Assembly: GCF_002002925.1 (NCBI RefSeq)
Contig: NZ_CP019511.1
Location: 2,170,001 to 2,234,000, forward strand
Reading direction: 5' to 3'
Length of the DNA: 64,000 nucleotides
From: Sphingomonas sp. LM7
Lineage (GTDB): Bacteria; Pseudomonadota; Alphaproteobacteria; Sphingomonadales; Sphingomonadaceae
Shown here: positions 51,092 to 59,938 of the stretch, in pieces
Layout of the letters: the number at the start of each line of letters is the position of its first letter
How positions within the stretch are numbered: the first letter of the stretch is position 1
Translations under genes and position numbers: made by a program
Notes under the pieces: generated by a model
Seen by the model: the letters and a program-made list of their open reading frames with translations, nothing else
Databases searched by the model: none
Told to the model about the DNA's origin: nothing

Positions 51092-51122
51092 AAAAGGGCC
51101 GCGGCAGGAACTGCCACGGCCC
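51092..51122 (-). terminator. Intrinsic terminator of third TonB receptor
   Basis: Minus strand: GGGCCGTGGCA, gttcc loop, TGCCGCGGCCC (one G-U pair), then TTTT. It lies between the receptor and ZIP genes. Confidence 0.75.
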
Positions 51123-51184
51123 TCACTCCCCCCGGAGCGGTTGATTGCCTTCCCGATCGCGAGTTCAGATCCTCGCGATCGACC

Positions 51185-54100
51185 TCACTTCAGGTTGAAG
51201 CGGACACCGACGCGGAACTGGCGTCCGAGCATGTCCGAATAGGTGCTGTTCGATGCGTTGCCGGTTTCCGGAACCAGTAGCGGCCAGCGGTTGAACAGGT
51301 TGGTCACGTTGAAGAACATCTCGGCTTCCGAGCTGCCGCTGACTGCGATCTTCTGCGTCAGGTTGAGATCGGCATAGAACAGCCCCGACACGCGGTTGTT
51401 GTCATAGGTCGGGAAGTTCGTGGTCGAGACCGGGCAGCTGGTGCTGCACTCGATGCCGTTCGCGACATATTTGCCCGAGCTGACCCCGCGGCCGACGACC
51501 GTCGCCGAGAAGGTCGGGGTCTCGAAGTTGACGCTGCCGCGGAAGATCCAGGTCGGCGTGCTGCCCTGGCCGCCATTGGCGCCTACGGTGTTGACCGGCG
51601 CCGAGTTCGCGATGCCCGTCACTGCCAGGTTCTCGATATAGCGCGTCGCGATGCCGCGCAGCGTCAGGCGGTCGGCGCCGAGCGGGAGGCGATATGCCAC
51701 GTCGAAGTCGATACCGCGTACCAGACGGCTGACGTAGTTGAACGGCTGGGTGCGGATCAGCAGATAGGGCTGACGCGGCGGCCCCACCACGGTGCGGGCC
51801 GGATCCTCGCTGATCGCATTGCAGAAGTCCTGGTTCCCGTCGGCATAGCAACGATTGACGGTTTCCTGCGCGCTGATCGAATCGATCGCGCCTTCCAGAT
51901 TGATACGGAAATAATCGACCGATGCAGTGAAGCCGGGCAGGAAGCGCGGCGACACCACGCCGCCGATGTTCCACGAATTGGCTTCTTCCGGAAGCAGGTT
52001 CGGGTTGCCGGTGGTCAGGCCCGAATAGCCATAGGTCCGCGGGCCGTTCAAACCGTCCTGAGTAAAGATCGGATTGGAGACCGAGTCGCTGTTGGCGGTG
52101 CCCGCCTGATACAGCTCGTTGAGGTTTGGCGCCCGGATGTCGCGCGAGCGCGTCACACGGAAGCGGATGTCCTCGATCGGCGCCCAGGTCGCGCCCAGCT
52201 TCCAGGTCGTGACATAGCCCGAGTTCGAATAGTCGGTGCCCCGCACTGCGCCGTTGAACTCGAGACCGAAGCCCAGCGGAACGACAGTCTCGAGATAGGC
52301 TTCCTTGACGCTGTATTCGCCGGTGAAGGGCAGATAATTGCCGACCGACCAGGCATTGCTCGTGGTGCCGTTGGGATTGATGACCGGCTGGAACTCGGTT
52401 GGGACGGTGCCGCGGATCTTCTCCTTGCGCGCCTCGCCACCGAACGAGATGCTGACGTCGCCCGCCCAGGTGGCGAACGGCGTGATCGCCCAGTTGGTGC
52501 CGACGACATATTGCTCGAGCACCTGATCGCGATACGGATCGCCCAGCACGTAATCGATCGCCGCCGCGCTGGCGACGCCCACGCCGAGACGGTTGAGCGG
52601 GACGCAGTTCGGATCATTGTTGGTCGTGCTGGCGTCGACGTTGATCAGACACTGGATCGAACCGGCTGCGTAGCCGGCCGCGTTGCCGGCCGGCGCGAAC
52701 GCCGCGGCGGTGGCCGCATTCATCCGGGCAGTGTGCATGATGTTGCGCAGCTGTTCGCGCACGTCCGAACGGCCATACTGGGCATAGACGTCCCAATGCC
52801 CGGGCTTGCCGAACGCATCGAACGATCCTTCGAGTCCGGCGACGTAGCGCTGGACCTTGCGCTCGTTGTCGATCGCGCGGAACGGCAGGTCGGCGGCGGT
52901 GGTCGCCACGGTGACGCTGGTGACGCCAGTCAGGCGTGCGGCACCGAGCGTCTGCAGCGCAAAGGCATTGCAGGTCACCGGCACCGGCACGGTGGTGCAG
53001 CCAGTGGTGTTGTAGGTGATGCCGGTCGACAGGTTGGGACCTGCGTTGAAATAGACCTTCTGGTGGTTGTACGAACCCTCGAAGAACGCCTCGACGCCGT
53101 CGGCGACTTCATAGCTCAGCCGGCCGAACACGCCCCAGCGATCGTCCTCGGGCATCAGGCCGATGCGGCGGCCGGAATCATTGACCTGCCACGATCCGCC
53201 CTGGACGACGCTTGGATGCGAGGAGTTGGGCGCGCGGGTGAACGTCGGAGACTGGAGCACGCCATAGTTGAAGGTGCTGACCGCGCCACTCTGCCCGAAA
53301 TACAGGCCACGCAGCGCGTTTGCGGAGGCGCCGGCGGACGCCGTGATCAAGCCGCCGGGGGTCGAGTTCGCTGCGCCGATCTGGCGCAGCGTGGTGATGT
53401 AGCGCGGCCGGTCGGTGCTGGCCGCGGTCCAGGTCGGATCTTCGACGCGCGCATAGCCGGTGTGGTTCCACCCGCGGTCGTTCGGATCGATCTCGAAAAT
53501 GCCGTCCTGGTGCGCGATCTCGGCGTTGAACAGGATATGGCCGCGACCGCCGGCGAACGACTTGCCGCCCGAGATGCTGCCCGAATAGTTGAAGCCGTCG
53601 CCATAAGTGGTGACGCCGGATTCCGCTGTGACGCGCAGCCCTTCGAGCTTCTTGTTGAGCACGAAATTGACCACGCCGCCGACTGCGTCCGAACCATAGG
53701 CGGCCGAGGCACCACCGGTGACGACCTCGACGCGATCGACCAGTCCCTGCGGGATCGTGTTGATGTCGACCCAGCCATAGATGGTCGAACCGACCGAGCG
53801 GCGGCCGTCGAGCAGGACCAGCGTGCGGCCCTCACCCAGGTTGCGCAGGCTGAGTGCGTTGATGCCGGCCGAGCCGTTCGACAAATTGAGGCGCGAATTG
53901 GCCGGCTTGGTCGAGCCGGCGAGCTGCGGCAGCTGGTTGACGAAATCGGCAATGTTGTTCGTCGGTGAGGTCTTGTTGATGTCGTCGCGGGTCAGCACCG
54001 TCAGTGGCGTCGGTGCCTGGAAGCCGTCGCGGATGATGCGCGAACCCGTCACCAGCAACTCGTCGCTGGCGGGCTCCTGCCCCGCGGTCGCCACGCCCTG

Positions 54101-54217
54101 GTCCGCGCCGGTCGTGTCCGAAGGCACCGTCTGCGCTGCGGCGGGCAGCGCGCAGGCCAGCGCGGCGAACGCCGTTCCCGAAACGAGGAAATTTCTGAAC
54201 GCCGTATAACCAGTCAT
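51185..54217 (-). CDS. TonB-dependent receptor (third)
   Basis: 1010 residues. Signal FRNFLVSGTAFAALACALPA ending AAAQ, plug LLVTGSRIIRDGFQAPTPLT, NIADFVNQLPQLAG, LSLRNLGEGRTLVLLDGRRS and ASAAYGSDAVGGVVNFVLNK. The SDAVGGVVN form is typical of the large sphingomonad receptors often placed beside peptide or cofactor genes. The barrel ends QFRVGVRFNLK. Cargo unknown; the divergent neighbour is an AmpG-like permease, which suggests murein peptides as one possibility. ATG 54217 opens the signal; no strong ribosome site. Confidence 0.9.
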   Translation of the reverse strand: MTGYTAFRNFLVSGTAFAALACALPAAAQTVPSDTTGADQGVATAGQEPASDELLVTGSRIIRDGFQAPTPLTVLTRDDINKTSPTNNIADFVNQLPQLAGSTKPANSRLNLSNGSAGINALSLRNLGEGRTLVLLDGRRSVGSTIYGWVDINTIPQGLVDRVEVVTGGASAAYGSDAVGGVVNFVLNKKLEGLRVTAESGVTTYGDGFNYSGSISGGKSFAGGRGHILFNAEIAHQDGIFEIDPNDRGWNHTGYARVEDPTWTAASTDRPRYITTLRQIGAANSTPGGLITASAGASANALRGLYFGQSGAVSTFNYGVLQSPTFTRAPNSSHPSVVQGGSWQVNDSGRRIGLMPEDDRWGVFGRLSYEVADGVEAFFEGSYNHQKVYFNAGPNLSTGITYNTTGCTTVPVPVTCNAFALQTLGAARLTGVTSVTVATTAADLPFRAIDNERKVQRYVAGLEGSFDAFGKPGHWDVYAQYGRSDVREQLRNIMHTARMNAATAAAFAPAGNAAGYAAGSIQCLINVDASTTNNDPNCVPLNRLGVGVASAAAIDYVLGDPYRDQVLEQYVVGTNWAITPFATWAGDVSISFGGEARKEKIRGTVPTEFQPVINPNGTTSNAWSVGNYLPFTGEYSVKEAYLETVVPLGFGLEFNGAVRGTDYSNSGYVTTWKLGATWAPIEDIRFRVTRSRDIRAPNLNELYQAGTANSDSVSNPIFTQDGLNGPRTYGYSGLTTGNPNLLPEEANSWNIGGVVSPRFLPGFTASVDYFRINLEGAIDSISAQETVNRCYADGNQDFCNAISEDPARTVVGPPRQPYLLIRTQPFNYVSRLVRGIDFDVAYRLPLGADRLTLRGIATRYIENLAVTGIANSAPVNTVGANGGQGSTPTWIFRGSVNFETPTFSATVVGRGVSSGKYVANGIECSTSCPVSTTNFPTYDNNRVSGLFYADLNLTQKIAVSGSSEAEMFFNVTNLFNRWPLLVPETGNASNSTYSDMLGRQFRVGVRFNLK

Positions 54218-54472
54218 GTGATCGTGCCCCCAACGCCCTCGCCAACCCGCAGCGAGACCCGGGCATTAAGTAACAAGAATGTTGCAGCGCGCCATAGTTT
54301 CTGTTCCCCAAGCCATAGCCGAGCGGCATGTTAGCGCAGCAATTGTGTCGTGGTTGCAACACCTTTGGCCATTGACTGGCGGCAAGTGCCGGGCAAGCCT
54401 GTCCTCGAACCGGAGGACGCGGGATACGCAACATGACGCAACATCGGCTGCACAATCGATCGGCACCCGCGC

Positions 54473-56029
54473 TTGGCTGAGGCAGCCGCCGCCGGGTCGG
54501 GCGGCATCCCCCGCGGCTTTCCCCGCATGGCGCTGTACGTCCTGCTCGGCTTCTCGGCCGGGCTGCCTTTCTACATGTTCTCGACCGTGCTCAGCGTCCG
54601 GCTCGCCGATCATGGCGTGGTGCTCGCGGTCATCGGCTTCTTTGCCTGGGTCCAGCTGCTGCCGACCTTCAAGTTTCTCTGGGCGCCGCTGCTCGACAAA
54701 TATGACGTGCCCGGCTTCGCGCGCTTTTGCGGCAAGCGCCGCGGCTGGATCATGCTGTCGCAGCTCGGCATCCTCACGTCGATGGTGGCGATGGCGGTGT
54801 TCTCCGACGACGCCAGCCTGCCGCTGACCGCATTGTTCGCCGTGCTGCTCGCCTTCTGGACGACCACGCTCGAAGTCGCCGCCGACGCCTGGCGCATCGA
54901 ACTCGCGCCGACGCCCGAGGAACAGGGTCCCGTCGCCGCATCGAACCTGTGGGGCTATCGCACCGCCATGGTCGCGGCAGGCAGCGGCGCGCTCCTGTTC
55001 GCCGACGTTGCCGGCAGCCTCTCGGCGACATTGCGCAGCTTCGGGATCGAGCCTGGCTGGACTGCCGCGTACCTGCTGATTGCCGCCGGCGCCGCCGTGC
55101 CGCTGCCGATCCTCGCACTACTCCCCCGCGCGCCCGGTTGCGGCGGCGGACGCGGCGCGGCGCTCGCCACCGGCCTCCTCGCCAGCGCAGGCATATTGCT
55201 CGCAGTGGCGACGGTCACCGCCACGGTCGGCTGGGTGATCCTTGCCGCCGCCACGGGCATTGGCATCAGTGCCGGCACCAATGTCCTGCCCTGGGTGCTC
55301 GGCATCGCGATGCTGCCCTTCCTGCTGCTCGCCGCCGCCCTTCCCTGGATCCGCGACGCCGCGCCCGATTCGCCGATCCGCGCGTCCACTGCTGTCGGTC
55401 CCTATGCCGATTTCTTCTGGCGCTACGGCTTCCTGGCAATCGCCGTGCTCGCCTTCGTCTCGGTCTATCGGATGGGCGACGTGCTCGCGCTCAATTTGTC
55501 CAAACCGATGATCCTCGCGCTCGGCTATACCAAGACTCAGATCGGCTGGGCCGACGGGCTGGTCGCGCTGGGATCGAGCATCGTCGGGGTCGGGCTCGGC
55601 GGCTGGATGGTGACCAAATGGCGCTGGGAGGTGACGCTCAGCATCGGCGCGCTCTTCGCGGCACTCGGCAATTTCGGCTTCGTCTGGCTGGCACACCAGC
55701 CGATCGACCAGAACACGCTCTATCTCGCCACCGCCGCCGACCAGTTCGGCAACGGCATGGCCGGGGCAGTGTTCGTCGTCTATCTTTCGATGCTGGTGAA
55801 CCCGCGTTATCCCGGCGCGCAATATGCCTTCCTGTCGGGCTTCGCCTTCCTGCTCGCGCGGCTGCTCTCGGGCGCCGGCGGCACCGCGGTGACCTGGCTC
55901 GACAACGCCGGGTACGACGGCTTCGACGTCTTCTTCCTCGCATCGGGCGTGATCAGCTTGGCCGCCTTGCTGTTCCTGCCGGTACTGGCCAACGCCACGC
56001 CCCGCCTCGACGATCGCGAGCCTGCATGA
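54473..56029 (+). CDS. ampG: AmpG-like muropeptide permease (MFS)
   Basis: 518 residues, about 12-14 hydrophobic helices. MALYVLLGFSAGLPFYMFST, RLADHGVVLAVIGFFAW, LWAPLLDKYDVPGFARFCGK then RRGWI and TTLEVAADAWRIELAPTPEE match AmpG, the importer of GlcNAc-anhydroMurNAc peptides. AmpG in other bacteria feeds LdcA- and Mpl-dependent recycling, both encoded in this window. The start is uncertain: TTG 54473 gives the longer form, ATG 54527 would begin at MALYV and cut a cytoplasmic N-terminus. The stop overlaps the next gene by ATGA. Confidence 0.85.
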   Translation: MAEAAAAGSGGIPRGFPRMALYVLLGFSAGLPFYMFSTVLSVRLADHGVVLAVIGFFAWVQLLPTFKFLWAPLLDKYDVPGFARFCGKRRGWIMLSQLGILTSMVAMAVFSDDASLPLTALFAVLLAFWTTTLEVAADAWRIELAPTPEEQGPVAASNLWGYRTAMVAAGSGALLFADVAGSLSATLRSFGIEPGWTAAYLLIAAGAAVPLPILALLPRAPGCGGGRGAALATGLLASAGILLAVATVTATVGWVILAAATGIGISAGTNVLPWVLGIAMLPFLLLAAALPWIRDAAPDSPIRASTAVGPYADFFWRYGFLAIAVLAFVSVYRMGDVLALNLSKPMILALGYTKTQIGWADGLVALGSSIVGVGLGGWMVTKWRWEVTLSIGALFAALGNFGFVWLAHQPIDQNTLYLATAADQFGNGMAGAVFVVYLSMLVNPRYPGAQYAFLSGFAFLLARLLSGAGGTAVTWLDNAGYDGFDVFFLASGVISLAALLFLPVLANATPRLDDREPA

Positions 56030-57033
56030 TCGACGCCGCTTTCACGCCCGCCGCTGCCGCTGTCGCCGACGGCCGCATCCCTGGTGCCACACTGGGCATC
56101 GTCACCACCGACGGTCGCCGCTGGGTCCGTGTCGCCGGCCACGCCGCACTCGTCCCCAAACCCGAACTGCTGACCGAAGAACACTGGTTCGACCTAGCCT
56201 CGGTCTCCAAGGTGATCGCTACCACCACGATGATCCTGCGCTTAGCCGATCAGGGCCGGCTCGATCTCGACGCCCCCCTGGCCACCGCTATCCCCGACCT
56301 GCGCCAATATGATATTGCCGGAGCATCCGAGCGAAAACTCACGTTCCGCGATTGCCTATCCCACAAAACCCACCTTCCCGCGGTCGAGCCAATCTACACC
56401 TACGACAACGATCCCCAGCGCCTACGTGCCTTCGTCCTTCAGCGCGAATGGCGCCACGGGCCGCCTGTCTATTCGGACATCAACTTCATTCTGCTGGGCA
56501 TCGCGATCGAGCGGATCACCGGCCAGCCGCTCGGTGCATGGGACTTGGGCGACGGCCTGTGCTTCGGCCCACCCCCCGGCGCCGCCGTCGCCACAGAGCA
56601 CTGCATGTGGCGAGATCGCGTGCTCAAGGGCGAGGTGCATGACGAGAACTGCTTCGCGATGGGCGGACAGACCGGCCATGCAGGGCTGTTCGGCACCATC
56701 GCCGGCGTGCTCGACTTCGCGCAAGGCCTGCTCGACGGCAGCGGCGCTTCCCCAGCGATGCTCGAAGCGATCCGCTCCCCGCAATACGAGCACCGCACCT
56801 GCGGCTGGGAGCGGAAGTTCGCCGGCTGGTCGGGCGGCCAGCATTGCTCGGACGAAACGATCGGCCATACCGGCTTCACCGGCACCGGACTGTGGGTCGA
56901 TTTCGAACGCGGCTTCGCTTGGACCTTGCTCACCAACCGCGTCCACCCGACCCGGCACAAGGACAGCGGCATCTTCCAGCTCCGCCCCGAAACCGGCGAT
57001 GCCGTGATCGCCGCGTGGCAAGCAGCATCGTGA
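56026..57033 (+). CDS. Serine hydrolase (beta-lactamase/PBP4-like)
   Basis: 335 residues of the class C beta-lactamase/esterase fold. Nucleophile motif SVSK (59-62), YSD at about 149-151 in place of YxN, and HTGFTGTGLW near the end in the KTG position. No signal peptide, so cytoplasmic if the start is right, which is unusual for a murein enzyme. It is coupled by a 4-nt overlap to ampG, so it may process imported muropeptides or beta-lactam-like substrates. Substrate cannot be told from sequence. Confidence 0.88.
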   Translation: MIDAAFTPAAAAVADGRIPGATLGIVTTDGRRWVRVAGHAALVPKPELLTEEHWFDLASVSKVIATTTMILRLADQGRLDLDAPLATAIPDLRQYDIAGASERKLTFRDCLSHKTHLPAVEPIYTYDNDPQRLRAFVLQREWRHGPPVYSDINFILLGIAIERITGQPLGAWDLGDGLCFGPPPGAAVATEHCMWRDRVLKGEVHDENCFAMGGQTGHAGLFGTIAGVLDFAQGLLDGSGASPAMLEAIRSPQYEHRTCGWERKFAGWSGGQHCSDETIGHTGFTGTGLWVDFERGFAWTLLTNRVHPTRHKDSGIFQLRPETGDAVIAAWQAAS

Positions 57034-57191
57034 TCTTTCCCATGGAACCGTGGGAGGTGTCGCCGGAGGCGACGGAGAGGCCCTAGCGGCGAGCCAACCG
57101 CCTGCGACCAAACTCCTGCGCGCCCTTTCTTCGGCCACGCGAGCAAGGATTTGCGCTATCCCCATCCGCACCATCGCCCTAAACCAAGCGC

Positions 57192-58265
57192 ATGCAAAAA
57201 CTCCTCCGGCACTGGACCTGGATCGCCCCTGCGTTCGGCTGGGCACTCATCGCGATCAATTTCGTCATGGCGCTGCCGCCGACGATCATCGGCGTCGCGC
57301 TGATCCTTGCGGTGCTCGCCTCGGTGCATCACGCCGAACTGATCGCCCACCGCGTCGGCGAACCCTTCGGCACCTTCGTCCTGGCCATCGCAGTCACTAT
57401 CATCGAGCTGGGGCTTATCGTCACCCTGATGTCCGCCGCGGGCGAGGGCGCCGCCACGCTTGCGCGCGACACTGTATTCGCCGCGGTGATGATCATCCTC
57501 AACGGACTGGTTGGCATCTGCATCCTGATCGGCGGCCTGCGCCACCGCGAGCAGATCTTCCAGCAAACCGGGGTCAGCGCCTCGCTCGCCACGCTATGCG
57601 CGCTCACAGTGCTGACTCTCGTCCTGCCCAACTACACCGTCAGCGGCCCCGGCCCGGTCTATGCGTCATCGCAGCTCGCCTTCGTCGCCGTGGTTTCGTT
57701 CCTGCTCTACGCCACCTTCGTTTCGGTCCAGACAGTTCGCCACCGCGACTATTTCCTGCCGCCCAAGGAATTGGCGTCGAACGAGGATATCCATGCCGCT
57801 CCGCCGACGCTGCGGCAGACCTGGATATCAGCGGCGCTGTTGATCGCCTGCCTCGGTGCAGTGGTGCTGCTGGCCAAGGGACTGGCGCCGACCATCGAAG
57901 CCGTAGTTGCCGCGCTCGGTGCCCCGCGTTCGGTGGTCGGCGTCATCATCGCCGCGCTCGTGCTGCTTCCCGAGAGCGTTGCCGCGGTTCGGGCAGCGCT
58001 CGCCAATCGGCTCCAGACCAGCCTCAACCTCGGCCTCGGCTCGGCACTCGCGACGATCGGGTTGACCATCCCCGCAGTCGCTGCGCTGGCGCTTCTCGCA
58101 GACCTGCCGATCGCACTCGGCCTCGACGCCAAGAGCATCGTCTTGCTGTTCCTGACGCTGCTCGTCGCGACGCTGTCGCTTGGCACCGGCCGCACTACGA
58201 TCCTCCAGGGCGTCGTTCACTTGGTGATCTTCGGGGTCTATCTGTTCACCACGATCGTGCCGTGA
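57192..58265 (+). CDS. ChaA-like calcium/sodium:proton antiporter
   Basis: 357 residues with ten or eleven hydrophobic helices. HHAELIAHRVGEPFGTFVLA and IAVTIIELGLIVTLM carry the first alpha-repeat with the conserved Glu pair, and VLLPESVAAVRAALANRLQT is the second alpha-repeat of the CaCA superfamily. The VGEPFGTxVLAxAVTxIE spelling is typical of ChaA. It exchanges cations for protons in the inner membrane. A 158-bp gap separates it from the serine hydrolase gene. Confidence 0.88.
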   Translation: MQKLLRHWTWIAPAFGWALIAINFVMALPPTIIGVALILAVLASVHHAELIAHRVGEPFGTFVLAIAVTIIELGLIVTLMSAAGEGAATLARDTVFAAVMIILNGLVGICILIGGLRHREQIFQQTGVSASLATLCALTVLTLVLPNYTVSGPGPVYASSQLAFVAVVSFLLYATFVSVQTVRHRDYFLPPKELASNEDIHAAPPTLRQTWISAALLIACLGAVVLLAKGLAPTIEAVVAALGAPRSVVGVIIAALVLLPESVAAVRAALANRLQTSLNLGLGSALATIGLTIPAVAALALLADLPIALGLDAKSIVLLFLTLLVATLSLGTGRTTILQGVVHLVIFGVYLFTTIVP

Positions 58266-58271
58266 TCACAA

Positions 58272-58319
58272 TCCTCCCCCCCGAGGTTGAATAGCGTCTT
58301 AGGCCACGGAGGGGGAGGA
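58272..58319. repeat. Palindrome between convergent genes
   Basis: tcctccccc and gggggagga arms 30 nt apart. It may be a weak two-way terminator between the antiporter gene and dacB. Confidence 0.45.
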
Positions 58320-58388
58320 ACCACAACGCCTTGTGATTCCGCTCCCGCCGTCAGGCTGCGCTTGACGGGGGATGATTGATTTCGACAC

Positions 58389-59819
58389 CTAATTCGCCTC
58401 CGCCACCACCACCAGCGCCGCATCGAGATACTTCGTCGCGCTGGCATCCGCCGGTACGTCGTTGGCGAAAGTAGAGAAGGTCAGCGTTTTGCCGCTTTTC
58501 GCGATCAGATAGCCCGACAGCGCATTGGTCGCGTTGAGCGTTCCCGTCTTAGCGAAGACCTTGCCTTCCAGGAGCGTTCCCTTGAAGCGCTTCGCCAGCG
58601 TCCCGTCGACGCCCCCGATCGGCAGCGACGCGCGCCATGCCGCACCCCAAGGCTGACCGGCGATCCAGCGCAGCATCTTCGCGGTCCCGCGCGGCGCGGC
58701 GCGGTTGTAGCTCGACATGCCCGATCCGTCGGACAAATCCCAAGCCGTGCGCGGCACGCCCGCCGCCTCGAGCATCGCCCCAACCTCGGCAACGCCATCG
58801 GCGATCGAGCCGGTGCCGCGGCGCACCCCGACACGGCGCATCAGCAGCTCGGCATGGAGGTTCTGGCTCTCCTTGTTGATCCGCACGACATCCTCGGCGA
58901 GCGGTGGTGGCACCAGCTTGGCCAGCGCCGCCTGCTCTGGCGGACGCGCCGCGGGGGCGCCGTTGCGCGCCTCCGGATCATCGCCAGGCAGCAGCGTACG
59001 ATGCCGTGCCGAGACCGCACCCGTCACCTTGACACCGCGCGCCTCGAGCAATGCCTTGAATCGCCACGCCGCATAGTGCGCCGGATCATCGATCCCGACA
59101 CGCAGCGGCTCGGGCTTGGCGTCCACGCCGATCGTGCCCGTCACGCGCAGCGCCTTCCTGTTAGGATCGCGGTCGTAGCTGATCTTTCGCTCGGCACCCG
59201 CGACCGTCATCACGCGACTGTCGACGGTATAGTATGGCAAAGGCAGCGTTACCTTGGCCGGCGCGCCGAGCTTGTCCGGGACCACGTTGATCACCAGTTC
59301 ATTGTCATCGAGCGTCAGAGCTGAGATCCCCGTGCCATAACGGCTAGGGATGTTGTTCCAGCTCATCCCGGGACTCCAGCGCTGGTCCGGAAACGCCGTG
59401 TCGTCGCCGATCACGCCGCGCACCCGCTTCGTCTTCTTCGCCACCGCGTCGGCGAGCACCGCGAGGCAATCGATGATGCAATCCGCTGCGCTCGACAGCC
59501 GCGCATCGCCATGCCCCTCCAGGATCACGTCGCCGCCCTCGATCCGAACCGCCGCGCCGCCTGCATCGTCCGGCTGATCGAGCCCAGCGAGCGAGGCATA
59601 GGCCGCCGCCGTAGTAAATATCTTGGTATTCGATGCCGGAATGAAGCGCCCGTCGGGATTGACGGTGACGATCTCCTTGCCGTCCGCGTCGAGCACGACC
59701 AACCCGAAACGCGTGCCCGTCGCCGCCTCGGCATATTGGGCTTCGACGCGTCGCTCCAGGTTCTGCGCAAAGGCGGGACCGGCGACAAGGACGAACGGGA
59801 GCAGCAGCAGAAATCTCAT
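58389..59819 (-). CDS. dacB: D-alanyl-D-alanine carboxypeptidase/endopeptidase, PBP4
   Basis: 476 residues with a signal peptide (RFLLLLPFVLVAGPAFAQN). SxxK is SNTK (64-67), the inserted domains follow, the SxN region is SDGSGMSSYNR, and KTG lies in FAKTGTLNATNALSGY near the C-terminus. The architecture is that of peptidase S13 (DacB). It trims or cleaves murein cross-bridges in the periplasm. A start 40 codons upstream is open but lacks a signal. Divergent from the methyltransferase gene by 119 bp. Confidence 0.93.
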   Translation of the reverse strand: MRFLLLLPFVLVAGPAFAQNLERRVEAQYAEAATGTRFGLVVLDADGKEIVTVNPDGRFIPASNTKIFTTAAAYASLAGLDQPDDAGGAAVRIEGGDVILEGHGDARLSSAADCIIDCLAVLADAVAKKTKRVRGVIGDDTAFPDQRWSPGMSWNNIPSRYGTGISALTLDDNELVINVVPDKLGAPAKVTLPLPYYTVDSRVMTVAGAERKISYDRDPNRKALRVTGTIGVDAKPEPLRVGIDDPAHYAAWRFKALLEARGVKVTGAVSARHRTLLPGDDPEARNGAPAARPPEQAALAKLVPPPLAEDVVRINKESQNLHAELLMRRVGVRRGTGSIADGVAEVGAMLEAAGVPRTAWDLSDGSGMSSYNRAAPRGTAKMLRWIAGQPWGAAWRASLPIGGVDGTLAKRFKGTLLEGKVFAKTGTLNATNALSGYLIAKSGKTLTFSTFANDVPADASATKYLDAALVVVAEAN

Positions 59820-59938
59820 GCGCGAAGCGTAGTGCGAAACTGCGCGCGAACAACCGCCCAGCGCGAAACAGGGCATAACCGCCGGGCATCGCTCGCGTGG
59901 GCTGTTCAGCGCCCGTCCTCCATGCCTAGATACGGGCA

